A DNA stretch of 60,000 nucleotides from NCBI GenBank assembly GCA_963575745.1, contig CAUYUJ010014349.1, forward strand, positions 610,881 to 670,880, given 5' to 3'. The notes beneath the pieces were generated by a model. The model was not told the DNA's origin. It did no database searches and saw nothing but the letters and a program-made list of their open reading frames with translations. Of the stretch, positions 45,772 through 56,653 are shown one piece after another; position 1 is the first letter of the stretch; every line of letters starts with the position of its first letter. A program made the position numbers and the translations under genes. Origin of the DNA: Prorocentrum cordatum. Lineage: Eukaryota > Sar > Dinophyceae > Prorocentrales > Prorocentraceae.

Positions 45772-46441
45772 AGGGGTGGCCCGAGGGTTCGTTTTGGAGT
45801 GGTGACCCTTGGGCAAGTCTCGCACTGCTGTGCTCACCCCTGTGGATCTGTGCTGCGTGGGCTTCGTCAGCGGGGAGATCGCCAGGTCGAGGGTGGAGCA
45901 GAAGGGGGGGCTTCCTCGGGCTCGCCGCGCGGACCCTCGCCCAACCAGTGTACGCTGGAGGGCGGGGCCTCTTTTGTTCAGGCCGTGTCTTGTATATCTC
46001 GGACCTGAACCACACCAGTGCGCTCAACCTTCGTCATGCTCCACGTGAGCAGGTGCTTTCTTTACGGCGGCGTGATGATGATGGACTTCAGGGAGCGGGG
46101 CCATCTTCGGAGTTTGCCCTCTCTTACGGGACCCCTGGCCACGCGAGCTGCGAGTTCAGGCTTTACGACGGAGCAGCTGAGGCTAACCTGGCTGCGCACT
46201 TGTCGAACGGTTCGGGTTCTACGGTCGCCGGCGGCGGGGCGTGTTGGGGCAGACGATGGGTCGACTGTCCCGAGCCCGCGGGGGGGCGCGACGGGGCTCC
46301 AGGGCAAGGTGGTCTACGACATCTGGGATCGTCGCGCCTCTCTTGGGGCGTGGGGGGGCATCGACGACGGCAAGGCGGCGCTTCGCCGTCTGCGGGGGCC
46401 CGACAGCTCGGGCTACGCAGCGGGTGGAGGGTGCGGCCACA

Positions 46442-47554
46442 AGCGGACTACGTCTACTACTACGTTTACCATGAAGGGCGACCTCTGCAGGGTGGTGGCG
46501 GACCACGTCTCGTTGCTGCTTCCAGGGGCCGCGGGCTTGTCTCTGACGGACCTCTCGACCACCGCGGCGCCATACCTAGAGCGTTTCGAGAGTCGGATGC
46601 TGGAGGATCCGAAGGAGGTGGGCTGGGAGAGAAACGATGGTATCAGGGTTACTCCGATCCAGGTTGGAAGGATCGTCGCACCAGGCTCACCGCGGCCATG
46701 GGGATGACGCGGGCAGGAATGGTCCAGTACGTCAGGGAGGTGAAGCGCACCGCGGGCCTTTTCTGCGTGGCCAAAGACGTGCGCGAGGACGGGCGGGACG
46801 TGATCCAGTCCCGCCTCATCTGGGGCGCGCGGAGGGTGACCTGCTTTTTCGGCGACCACCGTGGACCCCACTGGGGTCACCCTCTGCCCTGTCAGAGTTG
46901 GAGCTGACGAACGACATCTTGAAGGACCGCGCGCCTGGAAGTTTCCAGGGGGGCGTGCCCGATTGGTTCTACAGGTTGAGGTGGTCGGACGGGCTGGCGG
47001 AGTACTTCGCGCTGGAGGGGGTCGTGCCCGAGGAGCTCCACGCCTTCGCGAAGGATGCGGGGGTGGAGCTGCCAGCCCCGCCTGCGGGCGCCGCGGGCGC
47101 GGGGTCAGTGGCGCCCGTGATGGGGGCTGCCTGGGCGGTCTTCTTGGCCCACTCGGCGCTTGTGGACTGCTTCGAGTCTATGGAGGGATTGGTCACCGCG
47201 CAGATCACCTTGGGCAGGGCGTGTCCGAGTTTCGCCAGGGCCGAGCTTCTCCTGTTACTGTACATCGACGACTACATCGGCTTGAAGCTGGTGAAGGATG
47301 GGGAGGGCGTGGACCTCGAGGTCACCAAGGGCCACGTGCGGAGCTATCTGAACGCGAAGGGGCTCGCCGTGCACAAGGGGGAGGCTGGGGAAGGATTGCG
47401 GCGCGGGCTTGGGCTTACCATATCTGGACGGCCCTATACGTTGAAGGTCTACCCCGAGAAGATGAAGGACCTGATCATCTGCACCGAGGCGATTGCGGTG
47501 ACCCGGTCCGTGCGACATCGGGAGCTGGCCACGGTGGTGGGCTGCTGGGCGTAG
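46442..47554 (+). pseudogene. DIRS-order reverse transcriptase
   Basis: The N-terminal part is in frame 1 (LSTTAAPYLERFESRMLED), then frame 0 (VKRTAGLFCVAKDVREDGRD, RLIWGARR), then frame 2 from about 46870. In frame 2, TPLGSPSALSELEL, GVPDWFYRLRWSDGLAEYF (motif A Asp) and PVMGAAWAVFLAHSALVDCF lead to LLLLYIDDYIGLKL (motif C YIDD; Asp codons 47267 and 47270). A TAG at 47552 sits between WA and AMLVCRPAFAILDA, where related elements have tryptophan. RT copies the element RNA into DNA. The catalytic motifs remain, but the frame is broken. Confidence 0.8.
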
Positions 47555-49033
47555 GCGATGCTGGTTTGTCGGCCTGCCTTTGCGATCCTGGACGCTTGCT
47601 ACCGATGGGTCGGGGCTTTTGCGGGCGAGGGGGCCGGGAATCCGCAGCACCTCCCTGTCCCCGTGTTGGAGAGGTTGAAGGCCTTGTCATCGCCGGCCAT
47701 CTTCTTCGAGGCGAACTTGGAGCTGGACTGGCACACGACAGTCTACATGACCGACGCGAGCGACGAGGGCTTCGGAGTGGTCGCGACGAAGTCAAGCGTG
47801 GAGGAGATCAGGGACGAGCTGGACCGCGGGGCCGAGCAGGTGCGGCAGATTCGAGTAGGGGAGACGCACGCGGAGATAGAGGACGAGGTGAGCGAGGAGG
47901 GCCTGGAGGAGGACGAGATGATGCACCCGAGCGAAGGACGTCTTGGTATACTCACGCTGCAGCAGGGCTTGCTGGACCTGAAGGGGGACCTCGGGGACCA
48001 GGTGCGCGCTTGGATGGAGGCCGTGCGAATGGGGGAGTTGATGGACGTGGCGGTGGTAGAGCGTCTTTTCAGCCGCCTGCGGAGGCGGTGGTATTGACTC
48101 GGCCACCTCACCTTGTTCCTGGACACCTTCTCGGACGACTACTACAGGGACTCACGCGCGCCCTGGGGCTGCGAATGGCTCAGCGAGGGCATGCAGCGCA
48201 AGATCGACGAGGACAGCTACATCGCGCAGGTGATCATCGAGGTCGCCAGGCTCGCGGTCCGCGAGGGGCTCGGCTTCATTATCTTGGGGCCCCTGGCGCT
48301 GAAGATGCTGGAGTGAGCGCCCTGGGGCAGGTTTACGAAGGCGGAGGGCGTCTTCTCCCTGGAGGTGGGCGAGCTGGTGGTGCTGACCAACCTGACGAGG
48401 CCCGTGGAGAACGATGGGCTGTGGGACGAGTTCCCGCTGACCTCGTGCGCCGCCGTCAACTATGGGGGCGTCTTTCTGGAGCACTACGCCACGAGGTTAG
48501 AGCAGCTCGACAACGCCTGGAGCGAAGTACCAAAGGGGGCGCAGGTGCAACTGCGATGGGGTCGACCTCGGGTGGTGCGGAGCAGGGGGCAGGTGATGCC
48601 CATCGGCGCCTCCTGGGTCGACGAGTCGAGGTGGTGCGAGCTCTTCAGGGGACGCTGGGAGACGGAGGAGCACAACAATGTGCTGGAGCTGCGGTGCGTG
48701 GTGAGCGCGCTGCGGCATCTGGCGAGATCTTCGAGATGCTGGCACAAGCGAGTGGTGATCATGACGGACTCTGTTGTCTCCATGGGCGTGCTGCAGAAGG
48801 GGCGCTCATCGGCGACGTCGCTTCTGAGGCTGGCACGAGTGGCATGTGGCATCGCGCTGGCGCTGGGCATCAGGGGCTACTGCCGGTGAGTGCCCAGCCA
48901 GTGGAACATGGCGGACGGCCCGAGCAGAGGTGTCGACATCGGCGCAGCGGACGAGACCAAGCAGGCGCACAGGATGAGGACGACGCCCAAGGCGGTGCGG
49001 CCGCTGCTGCAGGTGCTGGAACGGCGGAGGTGA
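47555..49033 (+). pseudogene. DIRS-order RNase H, split by an insert of about 310 codons
   Basis: All in frame 2. The first RNase H strand is VYMTDASDEGFGVV (Asp codon 47753). The Glu comes only at VLELRCVV (codon 48685), followed by VVIMTDSVVSMGVL (Asp codon 48777) and VPSQWNMADGPSRG (Asp codon 48914). The gap of about 310 codons, against about 40 in ordinary RNase H, holds an acidic helical part and a segment with LTLFLDTFSDD and LGFIILGPLALKMLE. This may be a decayed methyltransferase-like domain. Stops: TGA at 48095, 48314 and 48887, then 49031. At 48887 the family reads RWVPSxWN, so TGG has become TGA. Confidence 0.7.
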
Positions 49034-49106
49034 CTCGCGGGACCTTAGCGGTACGTCTGGGGCTCGACTACCTCAGCAGGGAGGCCTCGGCCCCCCAAGC
49101 GAGAAC

Positions 49107-50373
49107 ATGGCGGCCTTGGGCGCCTACCTCGGCAACGTGGGTTGCTACTGCCACCACATCGGGAGCGACGGCGACTGCGAGAAGGAGCTGCTGGGCGCCC
49201 CGCTGGGCCGCCGCGGGCGGCGAAGCTGGTTCGGCTGCGAGGAACGGCGGCAGGCTGTCCCTCTGGGTCGAGCTGGTGGTGATGCTGCATGTGGTCAACG
49301 GTGCTCGAAGGGGGGTGTCTGCGCCGCCACGCAGAAGCGCGGCGCACGCGCCTGGCAGCAGGCCAAGCAGGACCGCCCTCGGTGGAACAACAGGTTGGTG
49401 GTCCACGCCGTCGACGACTCCACCAACGTCGTCTACGAGCGGGAGGTCAGGGCCTTCCTCGTTGACTGCAAACGCGGGGAGGTGCCGTTCACGACCTTGG
49501 AGCAGAGGGGCCGCGCGCTGGGGCACAACATCAGTGACCTCTGCTACTTGAGGGGCGACAACTACATGAATGCCTCCCTCGCCTTCAATGGCTTCATGCA
49601 CATATTCGAGGACCATCGAGGGAGGCTCCCGACGGCGCATCGTGCGCATGCAGTTCGGAGGTGAGGGCCACCCGATCCCGTTCCAGGCGATGGGGGTGAT
49701 CATCACGAGGATGCTGGAGATGGGGCACTTGCTGGAGGCGAGTGCCTGCACTGTGCAGTTGGACGGGTGGCTTCGAGAGCAGGACTGGGAGATGCTGCGG
49801 GCCAAGCACGTCGGCTTCACGCCCGACGACGGCGTGGGCCTCAAGCTCGGCGGCCGCATGATGGGCCAGACGACCAGGACGGGCGCCAACCAGGGCGCCG
49901 TGCTGGAGTGGCCTCTGCCGAGGCTCCTGATGAAGGTGCTGGTCCAGGATCGGGAGCCTGATGACCAGGTCTTCCCCTTCACCCAGCCGAACTTCCGCAA
50001 GGTCTGGCTGAAGACGTTGAAGGCGGTGGGCCTGGAGACCATGGGGCCACCGCGCGGCATGCGCCACGCTGCGGCAGCCCGCTTCGTGGCGCTGAGCGGC
50101 GGCCTGCAGGCGGCGCGTAGGCGGGGCCGCTGGGCCTCCACCGCTGGCCTCCAGCGCAACGCCAAGTGCCGCGCGCTGGTGGAGAAGCTCAGCGAGCTAG
50201 ACGGCATGCAGATTCAGCAGGGCTGCGCGTTCTGGCGCCGCCCACGACAGGCGGTGCACGACGCCGCCGTGAGAGGGCCAGGCGCTGGGACGCCGCTCGG
50301 CAGGCGCATCGTCGGGGCGCTCGCGAGCGCACGTGGCCGCGAGGTGCCCGTCGTGATGTATGGGTCGACGTAG
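49107..50373 (+). pseudogene. DIRS-order tyrosine recombinase
   Basis: The N-terminal SAM-like part is in frame 0 (REVRAFLVDCKRGEVPFTTL; YLRGDNYMNASLAFNGFMHI). The catalytic part is in frame 1 after a shift near 49620-49660 and ends with TAG at 50371. Catalytic residues: Arg in DGWLREQD (codon 49774), His and Arg in MRHAAAARF (codons 50065 and 50080), Trp in RGRWAS (codon 50131). The nucleophile position, usually RRYEK in relatives, reads LQRNAK (Asn codon 50158). The recombinase would join the circular element DNA into the genome; this copy is probably inactive. Confidence 0.75.
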
Positions 50374-50560
50374 GCCAGCTCCCTTCTCCATCTAATGAAT
50401 ATCGAGCCAAGTCTGGTGAGGGGTTCCTTGGGGGGAGGCCGTGAGGTTTTGAACGAAGCAAGTTGAGGTTTCTCTGCATCGCTCTCCCACCCGCCCGCGT
50501 CGCCCGTGCTCGGCAGCTTTTCTCTTGAAGGCCTTTGGCCAGTGGCCCAGTCGGGTCGGC
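50374..50560 (+). other. 3' untranslated part of the DIRS-order element
   Basis: 187 bp between the recombinase stop and repeat B1. No feature seen. Confidence 0.5.
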
Positions 50561-50856
50561 TGGGAGGGGTAGAAAACAACTTCTGTGGTTTGAAACCTAG
50601 GTCGTAGGCTCAGGAAGCTGGCCTCGGTCTGAAGCTGTGCTCATGCAGCCAGCTCGAGCTGCGTTCTTTTTTTGAAGAATTCTGGGGTTGGCTGCCTCCT
50701 CAGCCCGCGCCCTGGTGTTAAATCGTCATGTCAGCATCGACCAGTTGTTTGTTGCAGTATGTCTGCCAGCCCTCTCGGGCTCTGCTCCGCCTGCTCCCCT
50801 CAAGGGTTTTCACCCCCTCCCCCAGCCTGGATCTGAGTATATGGTTAAGGTGTAAA
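50561..50856 (+). repeat. Split direct repeat B1
   Basis: About 296 bp, sharing with 50971-51267 the blocks CCTAGGTCGTAGGCTCAGGA, TGTGCTCATGCAGCCAGCTC, TAAATCGTCATGTCAGCATC and CCCTCAAGGGTTTTCA, and ending GGTTAAGGTGTAAA. Confidence 0.92.
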
Positions 50857-50858
50857 TC

Positions 50859-50952
50859 GTTGTTCTTGAACTTGGTGTTACACTACCCGTCGTAGTCTGT
50901 TAGCCGCCCTTTCCCCCTCCGTCCCCCGCTGCCCCTCTGGGCTCAAGTCGGC
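50859..50952 (+). repeat. Split direct repeat A2
   Basis: Second copy of A1, placed two bases after the end of B1 and 18 bases before B2. The B1/A2 contact is where the ends of a circular intermediate would meet. Confidence 0.9.
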
Positions 50953-50970
50953 CCCGCCGCACCCCCCCTT

Positions 50971-51267
50971 TGGGGAGGGGTCGAAACAAGTTATGTGGTT
51001 TGTGACCTAGGTCGTAGGCTCAGGAAGCTGGTCTCGGTCTGAAGCTGTGCTCATGCAGCCAGCTCGAGCTGCGTTCTTTTTCTTGAAGAATTCTGGGGTT
51101 GGATGCCCCCTCAGCCCGCGCCCTGGCGTTAAATCGTCATGTCAGCATCGACCAGTTGTTTTTTGCAGTATGTCTGCCAGCCCTCTCGGGCTCTGCTCCG
51201 CCTGCCCCCCTCAAGGGTTTTCAACCCCTCCCCCAGACTGGCTCTGAGTATAGGGTTAAGGTGTAAA
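50971..51267 (+). repeat. Split direct repeat B2
   Basis: Second copy of B1, about 93% identical by eye. It ends AGGGTTAAGGTGTAAA at 51267, which sets the right end of the element. Confidence 0.92.
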
Positions 51268-51689
51268 GGGTGGATTCGGATCCAGAATTGTGGCGCGTGC
51301 TGCGACGAGAGCGCCATTCTGAAAGACGGTCGGTCCTTTCATGAGGCGGCGCTGCAACGGGATTACCATTGAAAACGCTCCAATTGAAAACGAGCATGAA
51401 AAACAACGTCTTGTGGAATCCGATGCGCTACACAATATATGCGGGAGAAAATGGGCCTTGCCCGGCCAAGGATCTTGATAGAGTGGATGGTACTATTCGT
51501 CGGAAGTGAGGGGGCGAGATCGCATTGAAACAGAGAGACCCCCACCGGGAAATGGGTTTCGCTGTCTGGTCCGTGACGCGCGCGCGCGGGCGAGGCGAGG
51601 CTGCGTGGGCGGGCGAGAGGAATTAATTATTTGTCTCTGGCTAGGGCGCGGCGAGGACAGAAGTCCGCCCCACCCTGGCCGCGTGGCGG
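51268..51689. other. Spacer right of the DIRS-like element
   Basis: No gene or repeat recognised. Confidence 0.4.
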
Positions 51690-51972
51690 TCGGTGTCCGC
51701 GGGGTGTCCCGCCGTGGTGTCCCGATGTTGTTCCGTGGTGTCCCGTGGTGTGTTGCGGTGTCTCGCCGTGGTGTCCCAATGGCGTCCCGTGATCTCTCGG
51801 GCTCCCGTGGTGTCCCGCGGTGTCCCGCAGTGTCCGGTGGTGTCCCGTGATGGTGTGTGCGTGTCTTTTGGTGTCCTTTGGTGTCCTGCGTTCTCCCGCC
51901 GTGGTGTCCAGCAGTGTCCCGTTGTGCCCCATGGTGCCCCGTGCTGTCCCGCAGTGTTCCGTGGTGTCTCGT
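51690..51972. repeat. GTGTCCCGTGGT minisatellite
   Basis: Degenerate units of 9-13 bp (GGTGTCCCGC, GTGGTGTCCC, TGTTCCGTGG, TGTCTCGCCG) over about 280 bp. Confidence 0.85.
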
Positions 51973-51974
51973 GA

Positions 51975-52600
51975 GATCGATAGTTATGTCGATTGTGAGA
52001 TGCATATTGGGACGGTTAATGGGATCGACAGTTTCGTCGATCGTGGGATCGATGGTAAGCTTGATTGTGAAACCGATAGTGCGATCGATAGTGAGATCGA
52101 TCGTGGGATCGGTAGCGAGACCTATATCAAGATCGAACGTGATATCGATATTGAAATCGAACGGTAGATTAATAGAGAGATCGGTTGTGAGATCGGTAGT
52201 AGTGAGATCGAGAGTGAATTCAAAAGTGATACCGATTGCGAGATAGACACTGGGATCGATGGTGAGACAGATAATGGCGTCGGTTCTGAGATCGAAAGTG
52301 AGATCGGTATGGACATCGATCGTGAGATCGATTGTGAGATCGGTAGTGTGGTCGATAGTGAGACCGGCATCGACATCGTGATATCGACATGTGAGATCCA
52401 GAATGAGATCCCAAGCGACATCGATTGTAAACAGATACTGAGGCCGATGGTGAGACAGATAGTGGCCTCGATGGTGAGTTCGACAGTGAGGTTGATAGCG
52501 AAGTCAAAAGTAAGATCAATCGTGCTATCGATTCTGAAATCGGTTGTGAGATCGATCGTGCATGATATTGATAGTAAGATCGATAGCGAAATCGATTGGT
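51975..52600. repeat. GTGAGATCGATA 12-bp tandem repeat
   Basis: About 50 degenerate copies of GTGAGATCGATA, many with an intact GATC. One + frame reads EIDSEIDRGI-like tetrads because 12 is a multiple of three, but there is no start context or other coding sign. Confidence 0.9.
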
Positions 52601-54281
52601 TGAGACGTTGGTTCCCTCCCTTCCAAAAATGCTTATCACCCGAAGGGTGGTCGTGTATGTACGAGGGGCGAGTGGAAAGGAGGAGCGGCGTGCAGGTTGA
52701 GGGAGGGACAAGGAGGTTGAGTAGGAGAACGTCAAGGAAAAGATGAGGCGGACAGCGGTCGTGTTGGAAGCACGACAGAGCGAGATCCATGCTCACATAG
52801 CCAACAAGGTGCGTGCGGACAGATTCTGTTTTCGCATATCCTTTTGTCCGCATGTTTCCCGAAGTCCTGTAGGACCTCTAAGGCGCCCCCACATTCAATG
52901 AACAGCAGGAGTACGGATGCAGTGTTCCATGCTAGCTGCTGGTTCATCACCGCCTGCTCGGCCCATCCAAGCCTGGTGGGCCCGCCTTCGATTGTTCGGC
53001 CCACGTGAGTCTTGTGCGGCCAAAGGCCCTTGCCCCATTCCCTTGTGTTCCTTCTTACTATGGTTTATCGGGAGCATGTCTGAACCATACCTTCCCTTTT
53101 TCTTTCCTAACCCCCCTCAGGCGGCAGAATGCGCAAGCACGAGCCGGAGGCCAGACTTGCCGAGGACCCTCGGTGGTCGGGCTATCGAGTTCGTCTTTGT
53201 CGTGCGGCGGGGATGCGCGTGTACCACGTAGGAAGAAGACAAGAACGAGGAGTAGGGAGTACGAGGGGCGTAGCTCTTTAGTCTTTGAAGGGACTCTAAA
53301 GATTGAAACGTAGCCTCAAAGGTTTTGAGGTGTCCCAGGGGCTCGAGGATGGCGCATGCGGAAGGGAGGAGTGAGGACGAGGCTCGGATCGGGCGAAAAG
53401 GGGGGGTTGGGAAAGGGGGGGGTACGAAATCTGCTGCATGTAGCTGGTTTCGGCCCCACCGAGGGGCCCGTTCCTCGATACATAGCCGCCTCCGGCGCCG
53501 GGATGCGCCGGGAAAATCAGCTATGTGAGCTGATTCTCAAACCCCTCTTTGCTATCCCCCCCTTTCGCCCGGCCCGAGAGGCGGGGACAGATGCGGTCAA
53601 TGACAAGTGGTTGGTTGCAAATAACAAGTACTATCTGTGTTACTGTCATGGTGTTGCTGATACTGCTACGGTATTGGTACATGTGTTGATCGGTAGTGAC
53701 GATGATACCGAAAACAAGCACGCAAGCACGGATAATGATGAACATGTCGATGCGGACAAACATAAGGGTGATAATTGTGCAGACATGGCAACAGGAGAAC
53801 GAAGGCGGAGTCCGAGGATGAGGATGAATTGTTGGGAGGAACAAGGGAACGCAACGAAGTGGGATGAGGCTGGGGAGGGCAACGTAGCACGGAGGGAGAT
53901 GGGTGCAACCTAACAGGAGGGCGAGGTGTGGCAGTATCTGAATAACCAGCAGAGACGGAGCACAGTGATAATACGAGAGGAGGATGAGGAAGCAGAAGAA
54001 ACATGAAAACGAGAGGGAAGGGCGAGTGGAATGTTAGGATGGGGGTCTCAATGGGGGGCAGTATGACAAGGATCTGGTAAGAAGCAAGGGGATGAACAGG
54101 ATGAGCAGGATGAAACACGTGTTCTAGGAGGATAAGGATAACGATCATGATGACACATCAGGGAGGGCTCACGAGACGAAGGATGAGCAGCAGGAGAAAG
54201 AGCAGCGGCAGGAGACAGTGCGTTCTGTGCTGGTGCCCAAGCGGCGCGCCACTCGAGAGGCGGCGACTGATATCGATCATT
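52601..54281. other. Unassigned region
   Basis: Mixed sequence with several open frames under 190 codons, none with family resemblance. G-runs near 53400-53425. No gene is called. Confidence 0.4.
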
Positions 54282-54824
54282 CCCCTCGGTTGCGATCACA
54301 TCTTACCAGCGCGCACGACTGCCCTGCGTCGAAACGAAGGAACTTGGCGAGAGAGAGGACAGGAGGCGAGGCGGAACCCAGCCTGCGCCCGGCAGCGCCC
54401 GCACAATCGGCGGCACACCCGATCAGCCAGTGGCCTCCAGCGCTCCAGGGCGCACGGACAGCCGCGCGCGTTTCCGCCCCCCAGTCGACCTTGGCGTCGC
54501 CGGCGCGCGCCGCATGCAGCAGTAGGATGCCCCACGCGCGGGGCGGCAGCGCCGCCGCCCAGCCGGCGCACGGCCAGCTTGCCAGCCCCCGCCACCGCCG
54601 GGCCCAGCCCCCGCAGCGCCCGCAGGCGAACCAGCCTGGGACGCCTTGCGCCCGCCATGCCTGGCCAGCGAGCAGCGCACGGACCGCCGCCGCCAGCGCA
54701 GGCGGCGCAGGTGGGGGAGCGGTTGCAGCAGCGCCGGGCCCGCGGCCGCCAGCGCGTCCTCCTTGCTCTGCGGCAGCTGGCTTCGCTGCGCGGTCCAGCG
54801 GGCCTGCCCTCGGTTGCGATCACA
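54282..54824. other. GC-rich segment flanked by an 18-bp direct repeat
   Basis: CCCTCGGTTGCGATCACA occurs at 54283-54300 and 54807-54824. Between them lies a very GC-rich segment of about 506 bp, sharper in composition than both sides. It looks like an insertion with a target-site duplication. The insert has no recognised coding frame. Confidence 0.45.
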
Positions 54825-55142
54825 ACGCGGCGCAGACGCGGGTCGCGCTGGGCCGCGTGCAGGTCGTCTGATGCATTTGATCAAATTTTCTTCGGTGTGT
54901 GCCCGTTGGCTAGTGGAGTCCCGAATCGCAGGAGTAGGAGTAGAATAATGATGGGATTGATCGAGGATGACTGAGGTGAAGGGACGCAGGAGGATGAGAA
55001 GGAATAGGAGTACCACGTACCGGGGTCGGTTCAGGATACATATATAACTAGATGTATGTATGAATGAATGTATGTATGCATGTATGTATCACAAGACACG
55101 CTCCCGTCCAAGTGTCCCCTCATAAGCCCCCCGAAGCAATCC
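54825..55142. other. Spacer with short GTATGTATGA repeats
   Basis: ATGTATGTATGAATGAATGT-type tetranucleotides lie near 55050-55090. No gene seen. Confidence 0.45.
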
Positions 55143-55188
55143 ACTAGTAGTAGTAGTAGTAATAGTAGTAGTAGTAGTAGTAGTAGTC

Positions 55189-55223
<35 letters not shown>

Positions 55224-55268
55224 CGTAGTAGTAGTAGTAGTAGTGGTGGTAGTGGTAGTGGTAGTCGT

Positions 55269-55328
<60 letters not shown>

Positions 55329-55329
55329 C

Positions 55330-55412
<83 letters not shown>

Positions 55413-55413
55413 C

Positions 55414-55491
<78 letters not shown>

Positions 55492-55500
55492 AAAGTAGTA
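55143..55500 (+). repeat. (AGT)n microsatellite
   Basis: About 350 bp of (AGT)n with scattered CGT and GGT variants. It degrades into AGTCGTAGT words up to about 55740. Poly-Ser and poly-Val frames here are artefacts. Confidence 0.97.
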
Positions 55501-55740
55501 GCTGTTGTAGTAGTCGTAGTGTTATTAGTTGTAGTTCTAATCGTGGTAGACGTTGTAGTAGTAGGAGTAGTAGCAGTAGTAGTGGTAGTACTTCAAGACA
55601 TCGCTACTACTAGTAGCAGTAGACGTAATCATAAAAATGATAATGGTAGTGGGCCTAATCATCATCGTAGTCGCAGCAGTAGTAGTAGACGCAGTCGTAG
55701 TCGTAGTCGTAGTGGTAGTCGTAGTCTTAACTTGAGTGGG

Positions 55741-56653
55741 CGCATGTCCCTGAGATCAGTCTCCATTGCAGAACGCCAGCATAGGGGTTTGCAGAAGGGT
55801 TTTCGGAAGGGTTTTCGGACGCAGAGGTGCTTGCAGAGATGTTTGCGGACGGTCTGCGAGATCGTCTTGGTCGGCAGATTTTGCGGTTAACTCAGAACTT
55901 CCGCGCTACGCCAAAGCATAGTACCGACGTTATCCCTTGTGATTGGCTATAAATGATACGGTGTCACAACACATAACAAAACAACTCTCTCCTTCCTCGT
56001 TCTCTCCCTCGCCCCTCCTACAGTTCCATGCTTGTCTTGCTTGTCTTATTACGGCCCCTCCTCATCCCTTCTTCTCTTTGTCCTTCTCCCCCGTGTACTC
56101 CCTCGGTTCCCTCCCTCCCTGCCATCCTTGCTCGGGCCACTTCTCTCCCTCCTCGCTTCCGTCTCCCCCCTCCCCCATTTTCGCGCGCCCTTGGGCACCC
56201 TATCCCATCCAGAGGGCGGGCCCCATCAGGAGCGGGTCGCGCATGGGCCGAGCGGTCATGGGAGGAGGAGGAGGGGAGGGGGCCAGCGTGATCGGGAACA
56301 GGAGGTTCGGGTCGGGGGTCCTTCCGCGGGCAACCCGTTTGTGTATCGGGGTCCCGAGGGATGCCGCCTGGCCCCTGGGGGGCCCACGGCGTCGGGCGCG
56401 GCTGCGAGGCGTGGGTGCCCGAGCGGGGAGGGGCGCGCCCCTTCCCTCCGCGTTGGAGCGAGTGGCGGCGAAGGGGTGTGTAGGACGGAAGTGGAGGGGG
56501 CAGGGGGGAAACAGGAACAGCTAATAGGACGTGGAGGGGCAAGCAGCGCAACGCAAAGAACGGACAAGGCTGAATACTGGATCTCCCATTTCCGCCGACA
56601 ACCAGCCGTCCTCAACGCGTCGTCGTCCGTCGACCCCGCCCCGTGCACTCATC
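55741..56653. other. Spacer with short TTTGCGGAC-like repeats and a C/T-rich tract
   Basis: GGGTTTTCGGAAGGGTTTTC and related words lie at 55785-55865, and a C/T-rich tract at 55985-56190 could be an intron or 5' region of the gene at 56654. No coding motif recognised. Confidence 0.4.

Larger units (their letters stand above)
43685..51267 (+). mobile_element. Tyrosine-recombinase retroelement (DIRS order) with split direct repeats
   Basis: Coding order is gag-like ORF1, RT, RNase H and tyrosine recombinase. Repeats are arranged A1 (43685-43778), coding, B1 (50561-50856), A2 (50859-50952), B2 (50971-51267). This A1-B1-A2-B2 pattern is the split-direct-repeat layout of Ngaro- and PAT-like members, not LTRs and not the inverted repeats of DIRS1. 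Length is about 7.6 kb. The copy is dead: several stops and frameshifts, and the recombinase tyrosine appears lost. No target-site duplication is expected for this class. Confidence 0.85.

Noticed and set aside
46861-49551. 896-codon open frame across the DIRS-like element
   Set aside because: It is the GC-rich shadow frame (Gly/Arg-rich) of the RT-RNase H region, whose motifs lie in frame 2.
55068-55890. Poly-Ser and poly-Val proteins
   Set aside because: They are translations of the AGT microsatellite.
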